From Ptychodera flava (taxonomy: Eukaryota > Hemichordata > Enteropneusta > Ptychoderidae): DNA of 64,000 bases. The notes beneath the pieces are model-generated. The model saw nothing but the letters and a program-made list of their open reading frames with translations. It was not told the origin of the DNA and made no database searches. The DNA lies in contig NC_091947.1 in NCBI RefSeq assembly GCF_041260155.1, forward strand, positions 26,298,115 through 26,362,114, given 5' to 3'. Positions 24,168 to 45,736 of the stretch are shown piece after piece; positions within the stretch are counted from its first letter, which is position 1; each line of letters begins with the position of its first letter. The position numbers and the translations under genes were made by a program.

Positions 24168-25400
24168 AACTCATCGGCTTTCTGAGCATATTTCATTTTA
24201 ATGTAGCAGATATTGAGAAGTACCGCTGCATTCAAAGATAAAATTGTTTGTTGAAAAAAGTCCCAGATAAGCACATCTGTCAAATGTCACATGTTACTAC
24301 TACTAGTCTGCGATCGCAGACAGCGTTGCATGTATCCGATCAGAAATGCATGGCATTGTGATTGCTACACTTCTAAGACCTTTCAATCCAGGTAAGACTT
24401 GTCTTTGCAAAGCCATTTTTATACCAGTCTTTATTGTTACACTACAAAGATAATAAGTTTTGATTGTTCTCTTTACAAGAGCTGGCAGTTTTCATTAGTG
24501 TACATCAAAAAACGCATATGGTAGTCATTTTAGGAATCGCATTGTCAATCAAATCCGGTTCACAATTATTGGTTTTGAAATATCAAAATAGAAACGCAAA
24601 CACTCGAAAAACTGTCAGCTGTTCCAAGTGTAATAGACGGAGTGTCTGGGGATGAGACCAAGATGACTAAAAATTAGGTCATGACATATAGGTCAAGGGT
24701 GACCGTCCTTTGCAATACATCTTCGGGTCAAGATGTATTTGAATCATTTGTCTCCCTTCACTTCAATTCAATTCACTGCAGGGGCACCAGAGTAAATGAC
24801 CCACCTATGTTAAACATGATGTCCTTTCCGGTTTTTCCGTCCTACCTTTCCTTTGTTCCAGTTGCAACATCGATCCTTCAAAGCGAGGCAAGCGTGCTGC
24901 TGTGGAACAGTCTGTGATACAAACAAATAACAATTCATTTTATTTCGATAACACTTTACGGAATACCGTGCACAACATAGTTTTCGAATTGATGTACAAT
25001 GTTGTCTGACAAATTGCACAATTTTAAGGTCAGAGAAGATGTTGGTACCAATCAAGATATACATTTCCCCCCGAAATGAGTTGTCTTATTAAAATTAATA
25101 CTTTTATGGCCCTTTTATATGTGTGTATGTGTGGACTACTTCTTTTGGCAATAATCTGGATCTCGGAAATAGTATTCGAAAGGTGTATCTCACCTGATAT
25201 GACCAATCGACTTCTGAGTCCCAAAGACATCTCATCAAGGCAGGAACATGGATTTCCGACTTGGTATCATCAGGGCCAGCCTCCAACAGCAGTACACTCA
25301 TGTTCTCGTCCTCCGAAAGCCGGTTCGCGAGAACACAACCCGCACTGCCAGCACCGATGATAACGTAATCGTATACGTTAGTATTCTCACTAGCAGTCAT

Positions 25401-25490
25401 TGTGAATAACCAAGAGATATAATTTTGTTAGGGTTGTGTAGGGCTTTCGCAATTAGGTCAGGCACTGAAATCTGATGACCTGTTCACGTG
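25401..25490 (-). promoter_or_regulatory. Proximal 5' region of copy A, block shared with copy B
   Basis: Upstream of the ATG, the plus-strand phrases GTAGGGCTTTCGCA and CACTGAAATCTGATGACCTG (25438-25485) recur almost unchanged upstream of copy B. CACGTG, a palindromic E-box, follows at about 25487. No strong TATA element is seen. A conserved 5' UTR or core-promoter role is inferred from conservation alone. Confidence 0.5.
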
Positions 25491-25499
25491 ACGAAGCAC

Positions 25500-28400
25500 T
25501 ATAACTGGTCCATGGTCTTTGAACAATGGTACTTTGGGGTCACTGCTGTCACAGGAACAATCGAGGGTATTCAAAAATCATTGTACAGAGTATATTCAAA
25601 GGGTTCTGTTGATCGTTATCTTGCCCAAGTATTGCTAATGTACATATATACAGCAAATGATGGTAACTTTAATGTGGAAATTCAAAGCCTATACTTATTC
25701 GGGTCCAACAACATTTTATGTCCTCAGATAAATAATGATATTGTCAACTCTCATGTCAATTAAAACACAATATGACACATCATAAAACGATTGATATTAA
25801 ATAAATAACTTTATCAGAATAAGTTGGAGACCCGAACAAATATTATGCAGTATAAATACTTTGCAAAAACAGTCTTAATTTCATTTTCTGTATGTTGTCG
25901 ATGAATGCAGCAATATTCTAACTTCTGAGTAATATGAACATTCGATCATCCAAGTCATGTGACGCTCATTTGACAGTTTAACAACTTATTAAGTGACAGG
26001 GCATCATCATGTTGATAATTTGTAACATTCCAAAAATAAATACACCAATACACCGTGAGAATACCAAAAAGAACGCGAGACCGATGAAGAAACGCGATTT
26101 TGAATTTAAAACGCACATTACGCTGGATGACTACAAAAATAGTTTAAAAATATTGTTATTTTTTAAATAAAGGCATCTGTTGTATGCAGAAGAAGTAAGA
26201 ACACAAAATGATAATGAGACACTTAGTTTCCCCCTCGTATATTTTTGATACACTGTATAAAAATACATCGAAGCCTTTAATGTTGCTACCTCAAATTATC
26301 TTGTATGACAAATTTCAGTCTGACGATTAAGGAAGCCGATTAAGACTAAAGCATTCGATTTGTCATTTCCTTTCAGCGTATATTTATAAGAATGGTTCCT
26401 CTTACAAACTATTTCAATACTAATTGAAGGCGTTTACATTGTCAAATATTCAGATTAAGGTAGAATGAGCCGGGGACAGATATTCGGATTCTCAAACTTT
26501 CACACTGTTTTGTTGGTCTAACACTTGTTGGGGCTCAGTTAGACGTTTCTAGAGTAAATATAGTTTTCACCTGTTTAGTTTAGTGAAAATCGGGAATTTA
26601 TTTTCCCAACACAGATAACACAGGCATGGTGGTCATCTTGAATTTCAAATATTTGTAAATATTGAGTAATTTGTTTGCCAGAACAAACATTTGCGAGGTA
26701 GTGCCTGATTTTTATTATTGATTTGAAAGAGATTGTCGAAAGTTTGCTTGAAAGTTTGAGCAAAAGTATGTCTTTCATTTTCAGGGCGCGAACAACCTCA
26801 AGTAATATCTATTAGCATCTATTTGATCCGTCTTATGCCCCACTGTTCTATTTGTTTCACAACAGTCAGACGAACAACATACATTTTGTAATTATTATAA
26901 ACAAATATTATAATTCTGCCCCGCGGTTTCTCAACTTACCATTCTAAGCGCTAGCAAGTTACATTTTGCCTGCAATATTCAAAGACAAACAATCAAAATT
27001 TTCGTATACACAAGTTCAGCTGGGTGCTGCGACAGACTTCGGCAGCTCCAAATCGACGGACAGGGCCAGTTCATTAATATATGCATATCACGAATAATAG
27101 CCGGTAAGGTAGACACATTTTGGCTTCTAGTAGTTGCCAAAAGATGGTGACCAAACGCCAAAGGCATGTGCAAATTTCATGGCGGTTCGAAAATGGCAGC
27201 GCAAAATTTTTCAATCCACCCGATAAAACCGCCAGCCTTCCCCCTTGTAATTTCTGTCCATTCCCTTAGCTTAGCTTATTAACGAATCCTTTATTTGAAC
27301 AGTCAGCATTGTTAACAGACAGGTGTTATCAGAAAGGAATTTTGGGGAGCAACTTTTGTCGTGAAATGCAGATGAAAATAATCCGTATACATTGCATAAT
27401 CAGATATAAACTGAAAATGCTCACGTGTTTCAGTAAAGAGTGCAGTTGTCTGTGAATTTAAACTTTTGCCATCATGCAAAATATTCACCACAGATTAATT
27501 CCGAAATGTAAAATATACTTTGGAAATATATAAACATTGAGTATATAAATATGTAACTAGCTAGCAAAAATACTAAATTTCTTTAACTGCTGATATTGTA
27601 TCGCCACTTTATTTAGCAAGTGCAATTGCCTTTTATCAAGTCTTTCAAGCTATATTTGCCTTACTGTTAAAGCTCATTTGATACACAAATTATTAGCTGA
27701 TAACACGATTGGAACTAATTTGGGACAATTGGATAGTGAAGTAATGCCTATTTGATCTGTAAATGTAACGTCATCTGCTTTTCTTTTTAAGTTACACACT
27801 TGTTTTTATGAGTAATTTGTACTATCGCAACATTCAGCTATAGGGCACCTAAAATTTTTGAGAAATGTTAAAAATATAAAAATCCAATTATCCCAAATTA
27901 GTTCCAATCGTGTTTGATATAAAAATCCAAATATATTTCGCTTATACAACTTAATTGTTGCATCAATATACATATAAAGTTTCATGAACCTTTTTAGAAG
28001 TCCTTCCTGTCGTATATCCTTAATTGGGTAAGTTAGTTAAATATATAAATAAGTAACTTGTTGCTGTAAAATTGCTAAACAACTTTAAATAATATTTTAT
28101 CGCATTTCTTCATTGTACAAGCAGAATTAATTGACTTTGATGAAGTCAATCAAGATATATCTCTAATTAGAAAGCTTTGTTATATATGCACATTAGTAAT
28201 AAGATGTTTTACAAAATCAAAACAATATACATAGCACGTTTCGTCAATTTTGGTCGAGTCAATCAAGATATGCATCCCTAATTAGGAACGTTTGTTAAAT
28301 ACACAAATTAAGTAATTTAATTAGCTAAAATAAAAATGCTAAATGACTTCAAAGATGTCATATCGTGCAGTAGTATCTTCAATGTACACATCACGTTTTG

Positions 28401-29630
28401 TCAACTTTGATTAAGCCAATTAAGACATATATCTCTACTTAGGAAAGTTCGTTGAATTTGCAAATTGGTAATAAGTTTATCTAAAACTGATAAACATCTT
28501 TTATGATTTTTAAATCATTGTATCTCAAATATACATAGCACGTTTTGTCAACCTTGATCGTACCAATACAGATATACATCCCGTATTGGGAAAATTCGTT
28601 CAATATGCAAATTAGTGAGTAGCTAAAGTTCAAATGATAAATGACTTTGACAATGTGATAGCAAATCTTCGCCAATTTTATAGTTACGCAATCAAGATAT
28701 ATAACCCTAATTATAGGAAAGTACAATGCTATGCATGTGGTTAAATAGCATAATCATGGTAAGATCTAAATCTTATTAGATTTCGGTGGTCACGGTATGC
28801 ATAGTTATTAGTAATTCGAATAATTAATGAATTGTGTGCCATTGGTTATATCTCAAAAATACAAAATGAAATTGTACAAACACTCAAACTATTCTTTGAT
28901 CTTACTTCGCTAAATTATGATGAGTATGGCTTACATTTTAACAGCTCACTCGTAAATTAAACTGACTATATAAAATGTCATACAAAGATTTATATTCTGA
29001 GAGTTATGTGAATGCAATATGCCGATTAGTAGCTAATTTTCACATAACGGCCTTCTGTCGTTGGGCCATTTAGCAAAACGCATGCAAGGCTAATGAATAT
29101 GTGACGCTATCAGCAGATTAACTCTGACAAAGTCAACAAAGAACGAACAAACAAACAAGTGAATATTTTGCCCTGCGGAAGGACCGCATCGAGCACTTAC
29201 TTAATCATCAAGTACACACTAACTTAAGCCATTCTTTTAGCATATCCCCTGTGTCAATAGTTATTCTGGACGTTTTTAACCTTCTGCTTCATCCAGAGAA
29301 AACATTGGTTGCAAAATGTTACCCTTTGTTGTGAAGGTTTTCTAACAACGGAAACTTTTATCACGAAGTTGCAAATTAATTAAATGTTTGTATATTTCTA
29401 GGTTCATATCTTCCAGCATTCCTCGGATATTCTCTTCAACAAAAATGATAACATTACAATTTCTAGGTTTAAGAACTCTGAATTTTTACTTGTTAAAGAA
29501 GTTAAGAGCAAATAATAATTTGATGGTCTCCATAATGGATACTGCGACGGGAAAAGAAAGACACGCAACCAAATAAATGTAGTTATGATTGTGTCTCAAC
29601 CGCACTGCATACCTGTTGCTGCCTTTGGGA
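25500..29630. other. AT-rich spacer between copies A and B
   Basis: No gene is supported. The stretch 25740-25870 (with TTGATATTAAATAAATAACT and AGAATAAGTTGGA) is similar to 50440-50540 in the spacer below copy D. Text near 27190-27260 (CAATCCACC and GTAATTTCTGTCCATTCCC) resembles the right part of the 15434-17000 element. Confidence 0.5.
28140..28720. repeat. Degenerate tandem repeat, ~120-160 bp units
   Basis: The phrase GTCAATCAAGATAT, then CCCTAATTAGGAA and ATGCAAATTAGTAA, recurs in diverged form near 28145, 28260, 28415, 28562 and 28688. The spacing is irregular. It is AT-rich and non-coding, and the phrase CATAGCACGTTTTGTCAA marks the second half of each unit. Confidence 0.6.
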
Positions 29631-29639
29631 CGGGCAAAG

Positions 29640-30075
29640 GCTATTGATACTCAGAAGCCCGTGAAATTGTCAACTCCGTAGACCCTCAAAAGGCAAACTC
29701 ATTGGCGATATTCAATGCCATGACCGGTTGTGATGACTTGACATCATTTTTCTGTGGGAAAGCCAATACGTGAGCCTAGGACACATGGCATGCTTCTCCG
29801 GAAGTAACTGATACATCTCTGAAAGTGGCAGACGTTCAAGAACTGTGGAGAATATTCCACCTACAGAAGCCGTCCTAAAACAACACATACGAACTACCTG
29901 TCCCCAAATAACGACATGTGTGGGGATAGGTGCTGCAAAAAAGATTCAGAGTTACCTGATCAAATGGCTTGGGGATGGATAAAGAAAGGTGAGTCTCAAT
30001 GCAAGCCAAAATGGACATCTCTTGGCCAAGCTGATGCATTGCAGCTGCAACACATCATGCCAAGGTATATGCAAA
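29640..30075 (+). pseudogene. Broken fragment of a dispersed 'TGCD...GK' protein family
   Basis: Conceptual pieces in changing frames read FNAMTGCDDLTSFFCGKAN, DTWHASPEVTDTSLKVADVQ and DQMAWGWIKKGESQCKPKW. They resemble the FHAxTGCDTTSxFxGKGK and EWGWxxxxGxWxPxWT blocks of a large uncharacterised multicopy family known from invertebrate genomes. The frame is interrupted several times, so it is a fossil. Whether that family is a host gene or travels with a mobile element is not known to me. Confidence 0.55.
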
Positions 30076-30801
30076 TGCTACAGGGCAAGTCTTAAATGAA
30101 CTGCTCTTTGTTACTTTGGAGGAAACTGCCCTAAAGATTGATCTGCAACAGCACTTTATGGATAATATACATCACTTTCCATTAGACTATGATATGTTTG
30201 CATATATTGATCTGTGAGATACAGACGTTAGGGTCTCATATTTTGGGAAACACTATATAAATGATGGTAAAAATTCCACTCACGAAATATTTTGTTCTAT
30301 TTTAATCTGTTTTAAAAATTACATTACATTTCATAATCATGCTGAGCATAAGATTAAATTACAATAGAGTGAAAGTCAATTATGATCGTATCTGATGAAA
30401 ATACAGCACACAATTAGTGGTAGTTTTGTGTGTAACTGAAAGCTGATACAATAAGCACGTGCATAGCCACAAGAGGGCACTTCTAATTTTGATCCACATA
30501 ACAAATGTTAAGAACTACTTAATCGAGTAATGTGTCAAGTTCCATTCTTTTAAAACAAAGTGCACAATTCTGACAAAAATCCTGGGTTAGCCACCTGATA
30601 ATTTTACCTGTTATCATATATAATCGTGACCATGATAAAAAATAGCCTGAACACTAAGTCATCAATTATTCAATTCAGTTGATCGTAAAAATTAAAGTTC
30701 ATCTTCTAAACTGAAATATATGCATGTTTGCATAGAGGTGTTCGCTATTCCTATTTGAACCCTCGAAACTGTGAGAATTCCTCGTTTGCAGAACTACAAC
30801 T

Positions 30802-40295
<9,494 letters not shown>

Positions 40296-40309
40296 ATTGA
40301 ATAAAGTGG

Positions 40310-40410
40310 ATGACTTGTACAAACAATGTAGGGCTCTCGCATTCGCGCAAGACACTGAAATTTGATGACCTGCTGCGAGTATATATGGACGCTTTTCAAT
40401 GACGTCATGC
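40310..40410 (-). promoter_or_regulatory. Putative promoter of copy B
   Basis: On the minus strand, a full CRE palindrome TGACGTCA (40400-40407) lies about 105 bp before the ATG. A TATA-like CATATATACT (around 40380) follows. Then comes CAGGTCATCAAATTTCAGTG, the block shared with copy A (25438-25485), probably at or just after the start of transcription. The order CRE, TATA, conserved block, ATG is plausible, but no transcript evidence is available. Confidence 0.5.
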
Positions 40411-41098
40411 CATCCTGGACTTTTGCACCCATGAGTTATCTGGACAAGGTCAACAGTCTGCATATTAACAGCGCATTTGAATCTTCTGACGTAGAAATTT
40501 ACGTTTCAAAGAAATTCATTCGAAATAATCGTTGACCATATTTGACTGGGTGTGAACGTGAGTGGTAGTAATGTTATGTAACTGGAGCTTGCAAAGATGT
40601 ACAGCTTTTCAATAAAATTTCAATCCTTCTGTCCACTTTTTTAAGGAATGTAGCCTAAAGCCCGATTTTATTCTTATAACCGTGCCATCGTTCTTCGTCA
40701 ATGACACATTCTATCGCTGACTTAAAGATGGGATGGCGAATTAATGCTACCCCTCAGATATGTAACGAGAAATTCCGCACACATAATACATACTCGTTAC
40801 TGGAATGATATTGTTTGTTTTCCATCGCCATATACATAATACTATAGAAAATGTGATATTCGTAGATCTCAAAGTGGAAGTCCTCGCTTTAAAGAATTTG
40901 TTACCCATATAAAACACTAGACTTTCTCTCTCTCTGCTAATTCGTTCGCTACGCAGGTATGCGCCCTCAACGGTCTTTCTAACAAGCGACGCTCACCGTT
41001 TCGACTTCAGCACATTGTAATTAGTAAGAAAAATTCAAAAATATGTTTGATTTGCTTCATTTGTAGGCAACTATTTGCCGGCTCGCTCAACTAATTAC

Positions 41099-41320
41099 TG
41101 AGGTCGTGTAGAGCAGTAATTTGTAATACTTTCGTAATTTGTAATACTGCAGTAAATTGTAATAAAATTTTGCGGTAATTTGTAATACTGCAGTAAATTT
41201 TAATAAACATTGGATTAATTTGTAATAATTGAACTAGCGCAATTTGTAATGTAATTTGGAGTAATTTGTAATAACAATCGCTTGTAATAAAATTTAGAGT
41301 ATATTGTAATCAGGCTTTTT
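41099..41320. repeat. TTTGTAATA-rich repeat cluster
   Basis: About nine iterations of TAATTTGTAATA(A/C) spaced 15-40 nt apart, twice with CTGCAGTAAATT. Style and core motif resemble the ends of the 2319-5910 element, but only one cluster is present. It may be a solo end or a related family. It is absent from the left copy of the segmental duplication. Confidence 0.65.
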
Positions 41321-41796
41321 TGATGAACGAATCTCTAATTTGAATGGTGGTACTAGTCAGTGAGCAGACGCTGATTACGTATCCTTTTATTTCGAGCAAG
41401 CATGTTTTCTTTTAATCATGTTTTAGCAAAGTTTTAACATGTAAAAGGAACAGAAATACCAAATACCAATCATTTCTTCTTGACATACGCCCAGGAGAAG
41501 TTTAATAGTACAAAATCGACACAGTTTTACTTTTTATGTGACCCATGCTCCAAACGGAGGAATGATCATTTTTTTTAATTTTCTGACAAATCGTTAACCT
41601 TAAGTCGATGAAGTGGATTCGACCAAATATGAAAATATATCAAAGCAAATATTTCGTTTTTGTTTACTCCGAGAAAGTATGCGTTGAAAGAGAGCGTCTC
41701 CTTATGAGCTATAGGTAATCATTATTGGATTTTGTGATTGACGTAGTACTATTGTAATCTCCACTCAGAGATTGAAGCGCAGTGTGGCATCTGTGC

Positions 41797-42110
41797 GGTG
41801 TGGATAATTCTAACCAAGCAAAAATATCTCCGAGTCGTTGACCGCGCGCGCGCCCCACCAGTGTGCAACTGCTGAGACTCCCTAGTTAGGTTATAATTAT
41901 ACACGCCGCGTTACATTAACTGTATGGAAATTGGTACTTCAGTGTAGTTGTTGTTGGCATTAATTCTAACCAAGCTAGAGAGTTTCTGAGTCGTTGACAG
42001 CACCCCAAACAGTGTGGCAACTGCCGAGACTCCCTAGTTAGGTTATAATTATCCACGCCTCGCTACCATCTCTGTGTCCGGAGATGGGTACTATTGTGTA
42101 GTTGTTGTTG
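41797..42110. repeat. Two-copy tandem duplication, ~160 bp
   Basis: AATTCTAACCAAGC recurs at 41806 and 41966, GAGACTCCCTAGTTAGGTTA at 41875 and 42029, and GTGTAGTTGTTGTTG at 41943 and 42096. Divergence is modest. The repeat is found only in the right copy of the segmental duplication. Confidence 0.8.
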
Positions 42111-42919
42111 ACATTGTTGTCGTTACCACCATCATCCTCATTGTCGTCATCATCATCGTTTTATATCCCAATAAACAAAATATCAAAAGTACTTTTGGAG
42201 TTGGTTATAGTTTGTGATTCATGTGATATTTCGTGTAATTATATCGTTTACATGATGATGCTTGAGTTGGATAAACGCGATACTAGCGGACTTATCCAAG
42301 AATGTCCGAGCTACTACGGAGCCTCCACTCTGTCACCATTCGACTCACACTTCGGTTGCTTTTACCAATTAAAGTCAAATAGTCAAATACTTTTCCGCTG
42401 TGTACGATAAGGATACACGAGAGGATGTTTCAATTTCCTTTTATAGATGTCTTATTTACAAATTTGAACCTGACCTAACGTACTTCCAAATGAGATGTTC
42501 AAATAATCTGGAATCTTTATTATGATTCTTGATTCAAAACTAAAGCTGGCTGTTAACGTTAAAAAACCCAAGAACTAAAGAAATTGATTTATTTTCTAAA
42601 AGCTCTTTTGCATCTGCCTTTGTGCCTTGGAAGATAGTACACTATTCTATTCGAAAACTTTTATTTATTTCAATGTTAGTTAATCCAGACTGTAATGATA
42701 ATCGACGGGAGCCGGGAAAGCGAGATAAACATTGCAAATAAATATAACCCCTGACCATACCCTAACAGAAATGAAAGTGAAAATAGCCAAAACCACAAAT
42801 TCATTCGTATTTCACTTTAATTTATCAACAAAAACCTTAATCGATTAAAAGCTAATATTTACATGAATCAGGTTTTCTTTTCCAGCTTTGACTTGGTGAA
42901 CTTGAAGACCTTTGCAAAG

Positions 42920-45594
42920 CTACAATTTCATGCCTTGTTTAATCAAATCTGCGCCTTTTTCGGCGATCATGATGGTAGGTGCGTTAGTATTACAGAGGCG
43001 TCAACCACACGAACATTGTCCAGTCCTCGCACTCTGAAACAGTAACAACAAATAGACACGATAAAAATGCAGGGTTAATGGTGACTAATATATGTGACAA
43101 ATTGTAAATTATGATCCGATAAATTTCATCGTGCATTATCCCTTCTAAATCTGTGTTTGTGCATTGATATCTTACATGGGATACTTCTCAGTCTTTGGCA
43201 AGCTCTGCTGGTGTACATATTTGTCCCGAGGCTGTCTTTCACCCACCGAAGGGATGTATTCATTACTGTGATAAAGGTTGTGTGCGATGTGTGATAGCAA
43301 GTATATGAGTGCGAGTGCTCCATGAACTCTACAGCGTGTGTGGAGGGGTCGCACTCAGAAAAACTGTAACAACTTAGCTCGGTTATTGAATCACTCTTTT
43401 TTAAGTGTGGAGATTTGGCCGAGCGGTTTTGACTGGGATGTCTTTGCTAAGTGACTTGAAAAATCAACTGAATTGCTGTATTGTGAAAAATCAACCCAAC
43501 ATGTGCGAATAGAATTGAAAGCTTCGAAAGAAACTTTACCTCAGGGCTGGGTCAACCACCGCTGCTTCATCGTCCTTTGCTCCCATCTTACAAGTTCCCA
43601 TCAGATGATACTAAAAGTGAGGGACACGTGACGGATGACGTAATCCCAGTATTCATCAGAGTCCATTTCATTGGGACAGTTTGGGAATTGGAAGTAGGCT
43701 GTTGTCATCCTAAAAGAGAAGATTTTTAATAAACCTGTCACTGGCAATCATATTTGTTACACCTCATATCTTTGTCCTATCTTCAAATTTGTTTAAAGCC
43801 ATATTCGATAGGCTCGTAGTTGTTTTTGAACTCCCTCTCTATCAAAATGTGCCTGTTCGAATGCTTCTCTTACACTCTTCCGTCCTAAAAAGTCCAACTT
43901 CATCTTTACTACGGTCTTCCGTAATTTTATTGGACCGAGTTATTTGAATTGTAGGAATAGCTACATACAAGATAGTTGTCTACGTCTTCCTACCTCGTAT
44001 AAGCGGTACACTTACCCAATTTTTTCACAGATTCAGAATTTGTCAATTTCTGGAGAACACGTACACCCTAAATGATAAATAGAATATGAATAATACTTTA
44101 ATCTTTCTAAAAGCCTCTCAAATGAAATTAGAAAAAAATCCCAATTCTCAGCTGGATCAGCTCAGTAATATCAACCTTTATCATTCTTTTGACATCATCA
44201 GGGTCTTCGAGGTAGTGAGGATCTATAATTGGATAAGCCAGGGGATCGCGACTGCGCAGTCTTACGTTACCGACACTGTTTGGATGAAGCAGTACTAATA
44301 AGAAACTACACCCTTTTCTGGCATCCATTTCAGCGCAGCTTGAATGTTCATGAGTTTCACTAAACCTGTTGAAATAAGATGAAAAGAAGAAGAAATAGGA
44401 ATTTAATAGACCATTATATGCGGTAGTTATATGGCTACATCTTGTTCTTTGTCGGTAAAATGTATTCAAAATTATAGTTTTTTTGCAGCAAATATACAAA
44501 TCATTTTAAATAAATTAAAAAACAATAAAGTGCAATACTCGTCATAGACAATCGACTGTCATCTTCCCTTGATTAACATGAAACTGCGGCCGCCATGAAT
44601 GTCATCGACAGACTTACAAAAAGTCTGAAAATTACATCAATATTCTATATTGAAAGCGAAAATTATGTTAGTCGAGAGATACTCACTCGTCGCTAAAGTT
44701 ACATGCAGACTTTTCAATGCCTCCGAACATATAATAACCTTGACACCAGATAATCTGAATATCAGGCCATGGAATTCCTTCCTATGTTTGAATTTATTTG
44801 GTAAGATTACAAAAGCTATAGTGTTGTAATTTCAAGCAACAATTGTCAAATCGTCACTTACTTAATCGTTCCTTACACGACAATCACAAACTTATCGCTT
44901 AACAGGTATACAATCGCCATAAATATTGAAGAGCAGACATTCAATAAATGTGAGCCTTGAACTTGAAACGACCTAATTAATTCGCTACAGAACGAGAGAA
45001 GGTCACGGTGAAGGTTTTTACCACATTGTCGAATATATTTATGGGCTACAAAAAAGTAGGTCTAGTTGAAACTGAAAGAGATGATATATCGTTAAGTGTT
45101 TAGTACAAGGACGAACAAAATCCTATTAAATTATGTCAAGATGTGAAGTGGTTTGAAATGAAATCTAGCAATCACCAATTTTACCATCCTTTTCTTTGTT
45201 CCATCCTTTCTGTTCTCTAAACTAATGAAACAATTACAAGGCGTAACAAACGTCAAACATTTGCAAGCAGCAATGTTAATTTTGACGACAATTTAAAGTC
45301 AACTTTAGGATGTTTCCACATTAGATGTTAGATGCTAACTCTTAAGTCCTCCATAAAACTTATAACAACTTTATCTCTTAGTCGAGTTCAATCCTAGTTT
45401 GGCATTTTTGCAACATCGAATCAAGTAAGTTCATGTTAAGAACAAAGGTTATTCCACCTTTAAACAATAACTTTACTCTAATCAGGAGTTTTAGTAATAG
45501 CAGTGTTTCATGGACCCTTGCAAGACATATTTTACAACCTTACCTTTGTCTTGGCAAATCCAGCTACGTCCACTCCAGTTGTAGAAAGAACATC
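42920..45594 (-). pseudogene. GMC oxidoreductase copy C: 5'-truncated unprocessed pseudogene (exons 10-15)
   Basis: Exons 10-15 lie at 45544-45594, 44687-44781, 44176-44365, 44016-44067, 43540-43709 and 42920-43033, with splice sites still recognisable. Exons 10-12 are in frame; exon 12 gives FSETHEHSSCAEMDA and [20 protein letters not shown]. Exon 13 is 52 nt instead of 53 (one A lost from a run of A). Exon 14 has 2 extra nt just before the catalytic His codon. Exon 15 has lost 22 nt covering the MPHLTSG region. Exons 1-9 are absent. Sequence is closest to copy A: exon 10 reads STTGVDVAGF in both, against STNGFDLDGF in B. It is therefore a partial copy of A that decayed after duplication. 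Confidence 0.93.
43190..43445 (+). mobile_element. tRNA-related SINE (plus strand, 3' truncated)
   Basis: The body (TGTATTCATTACTGTGATAA, GTGTGCGATGTGTGATAG, CTTAGCTCGGTTATTGAAT) runs into GGAGATTTGGCCGAGCGGTT, the A-box side of a tRNA-like tract, which then breaks off. It matches the inverse of 59697-59985 and is inserted between exons 15 and 14 of pseudogene C. Confidence 0.75.
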
Positions 45595-45736
45595 CTGTTT
45601 AAATCACACAGTCACAGACATATCCAAGTTTGGTGCAAAGGAGGCTTTATTAACAATCTACAACTATTGGACGCTTTTGTAATGGCAAGCGAGTGAGACG
45701 TCTGTCAGGACTGCTCCGGAGAAAGATTCAGATTTC

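Larger units (their letters stand above)
10325..25400 (-). pseudogene. GMC oxidoreductase (choline dehydrogenase-like), copy A; exon 12 frameshifted
   Basis: Exons 1-15 are 25194-25400, 24846-24911, 20254-20399, 19861-19961, 19271-19320, 18731-18859, 18300-18416, 17495-17587, 14424-14477, 12858-12908, 11899-11993, 11392-11588, 11215-11267, 10703-10870 and 10325-10460, all with GT-AG borders. The protein starts [20 protein letters not shown], which holds the FAD-binding GxGxxG, followed by [17 protein letters not shown] spans exons 2-3 and [12 protein letters not shown] spans exons 7-8; these are the two GMC signature regions. The C-terminus has [10 protein letters not shown] (catalytic His) and SGNTNAPT (catalytic Asn). 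Thirteen exons keep the lengths seen in copies B and D. Exon 12 is 197 nt against 190: it has 2 extra nt at its 5' end (near 11583) and 5 extra nt near 11480. A new acceptor TATAG at 11581-11585 could hide the first insertion but not the second, so translation stops before the catalytic residues. It is a recent pseudogene or an assembly error. No mitochondrial presequence is seen. Confidence 0.85.
40790..45600 (-). repeat. Segmental duplication, right copy
   Basis: This is a second copy of 7880-12910, placed just upstream of copy B and containing pseudogene C plus its 3' flank. Relative to the left copy it has gained a TTTGTAATA-rich insert (about 40900-41530) and a local tandem duplication (41797-42110). 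It has lost some 9-10 kb flank text. The right border coincides with the end of exon 10, next to the ORF1 element. Confidence 0.85.

Noticed and set aside
40296-40463. Upstream in-frame Met of copy B as a mitochondrial presequence
   Set aside because: The extension is not conserved in copy A, overlaps the promoter-like block and TATA-like element, and lacks the usual presequence composition.
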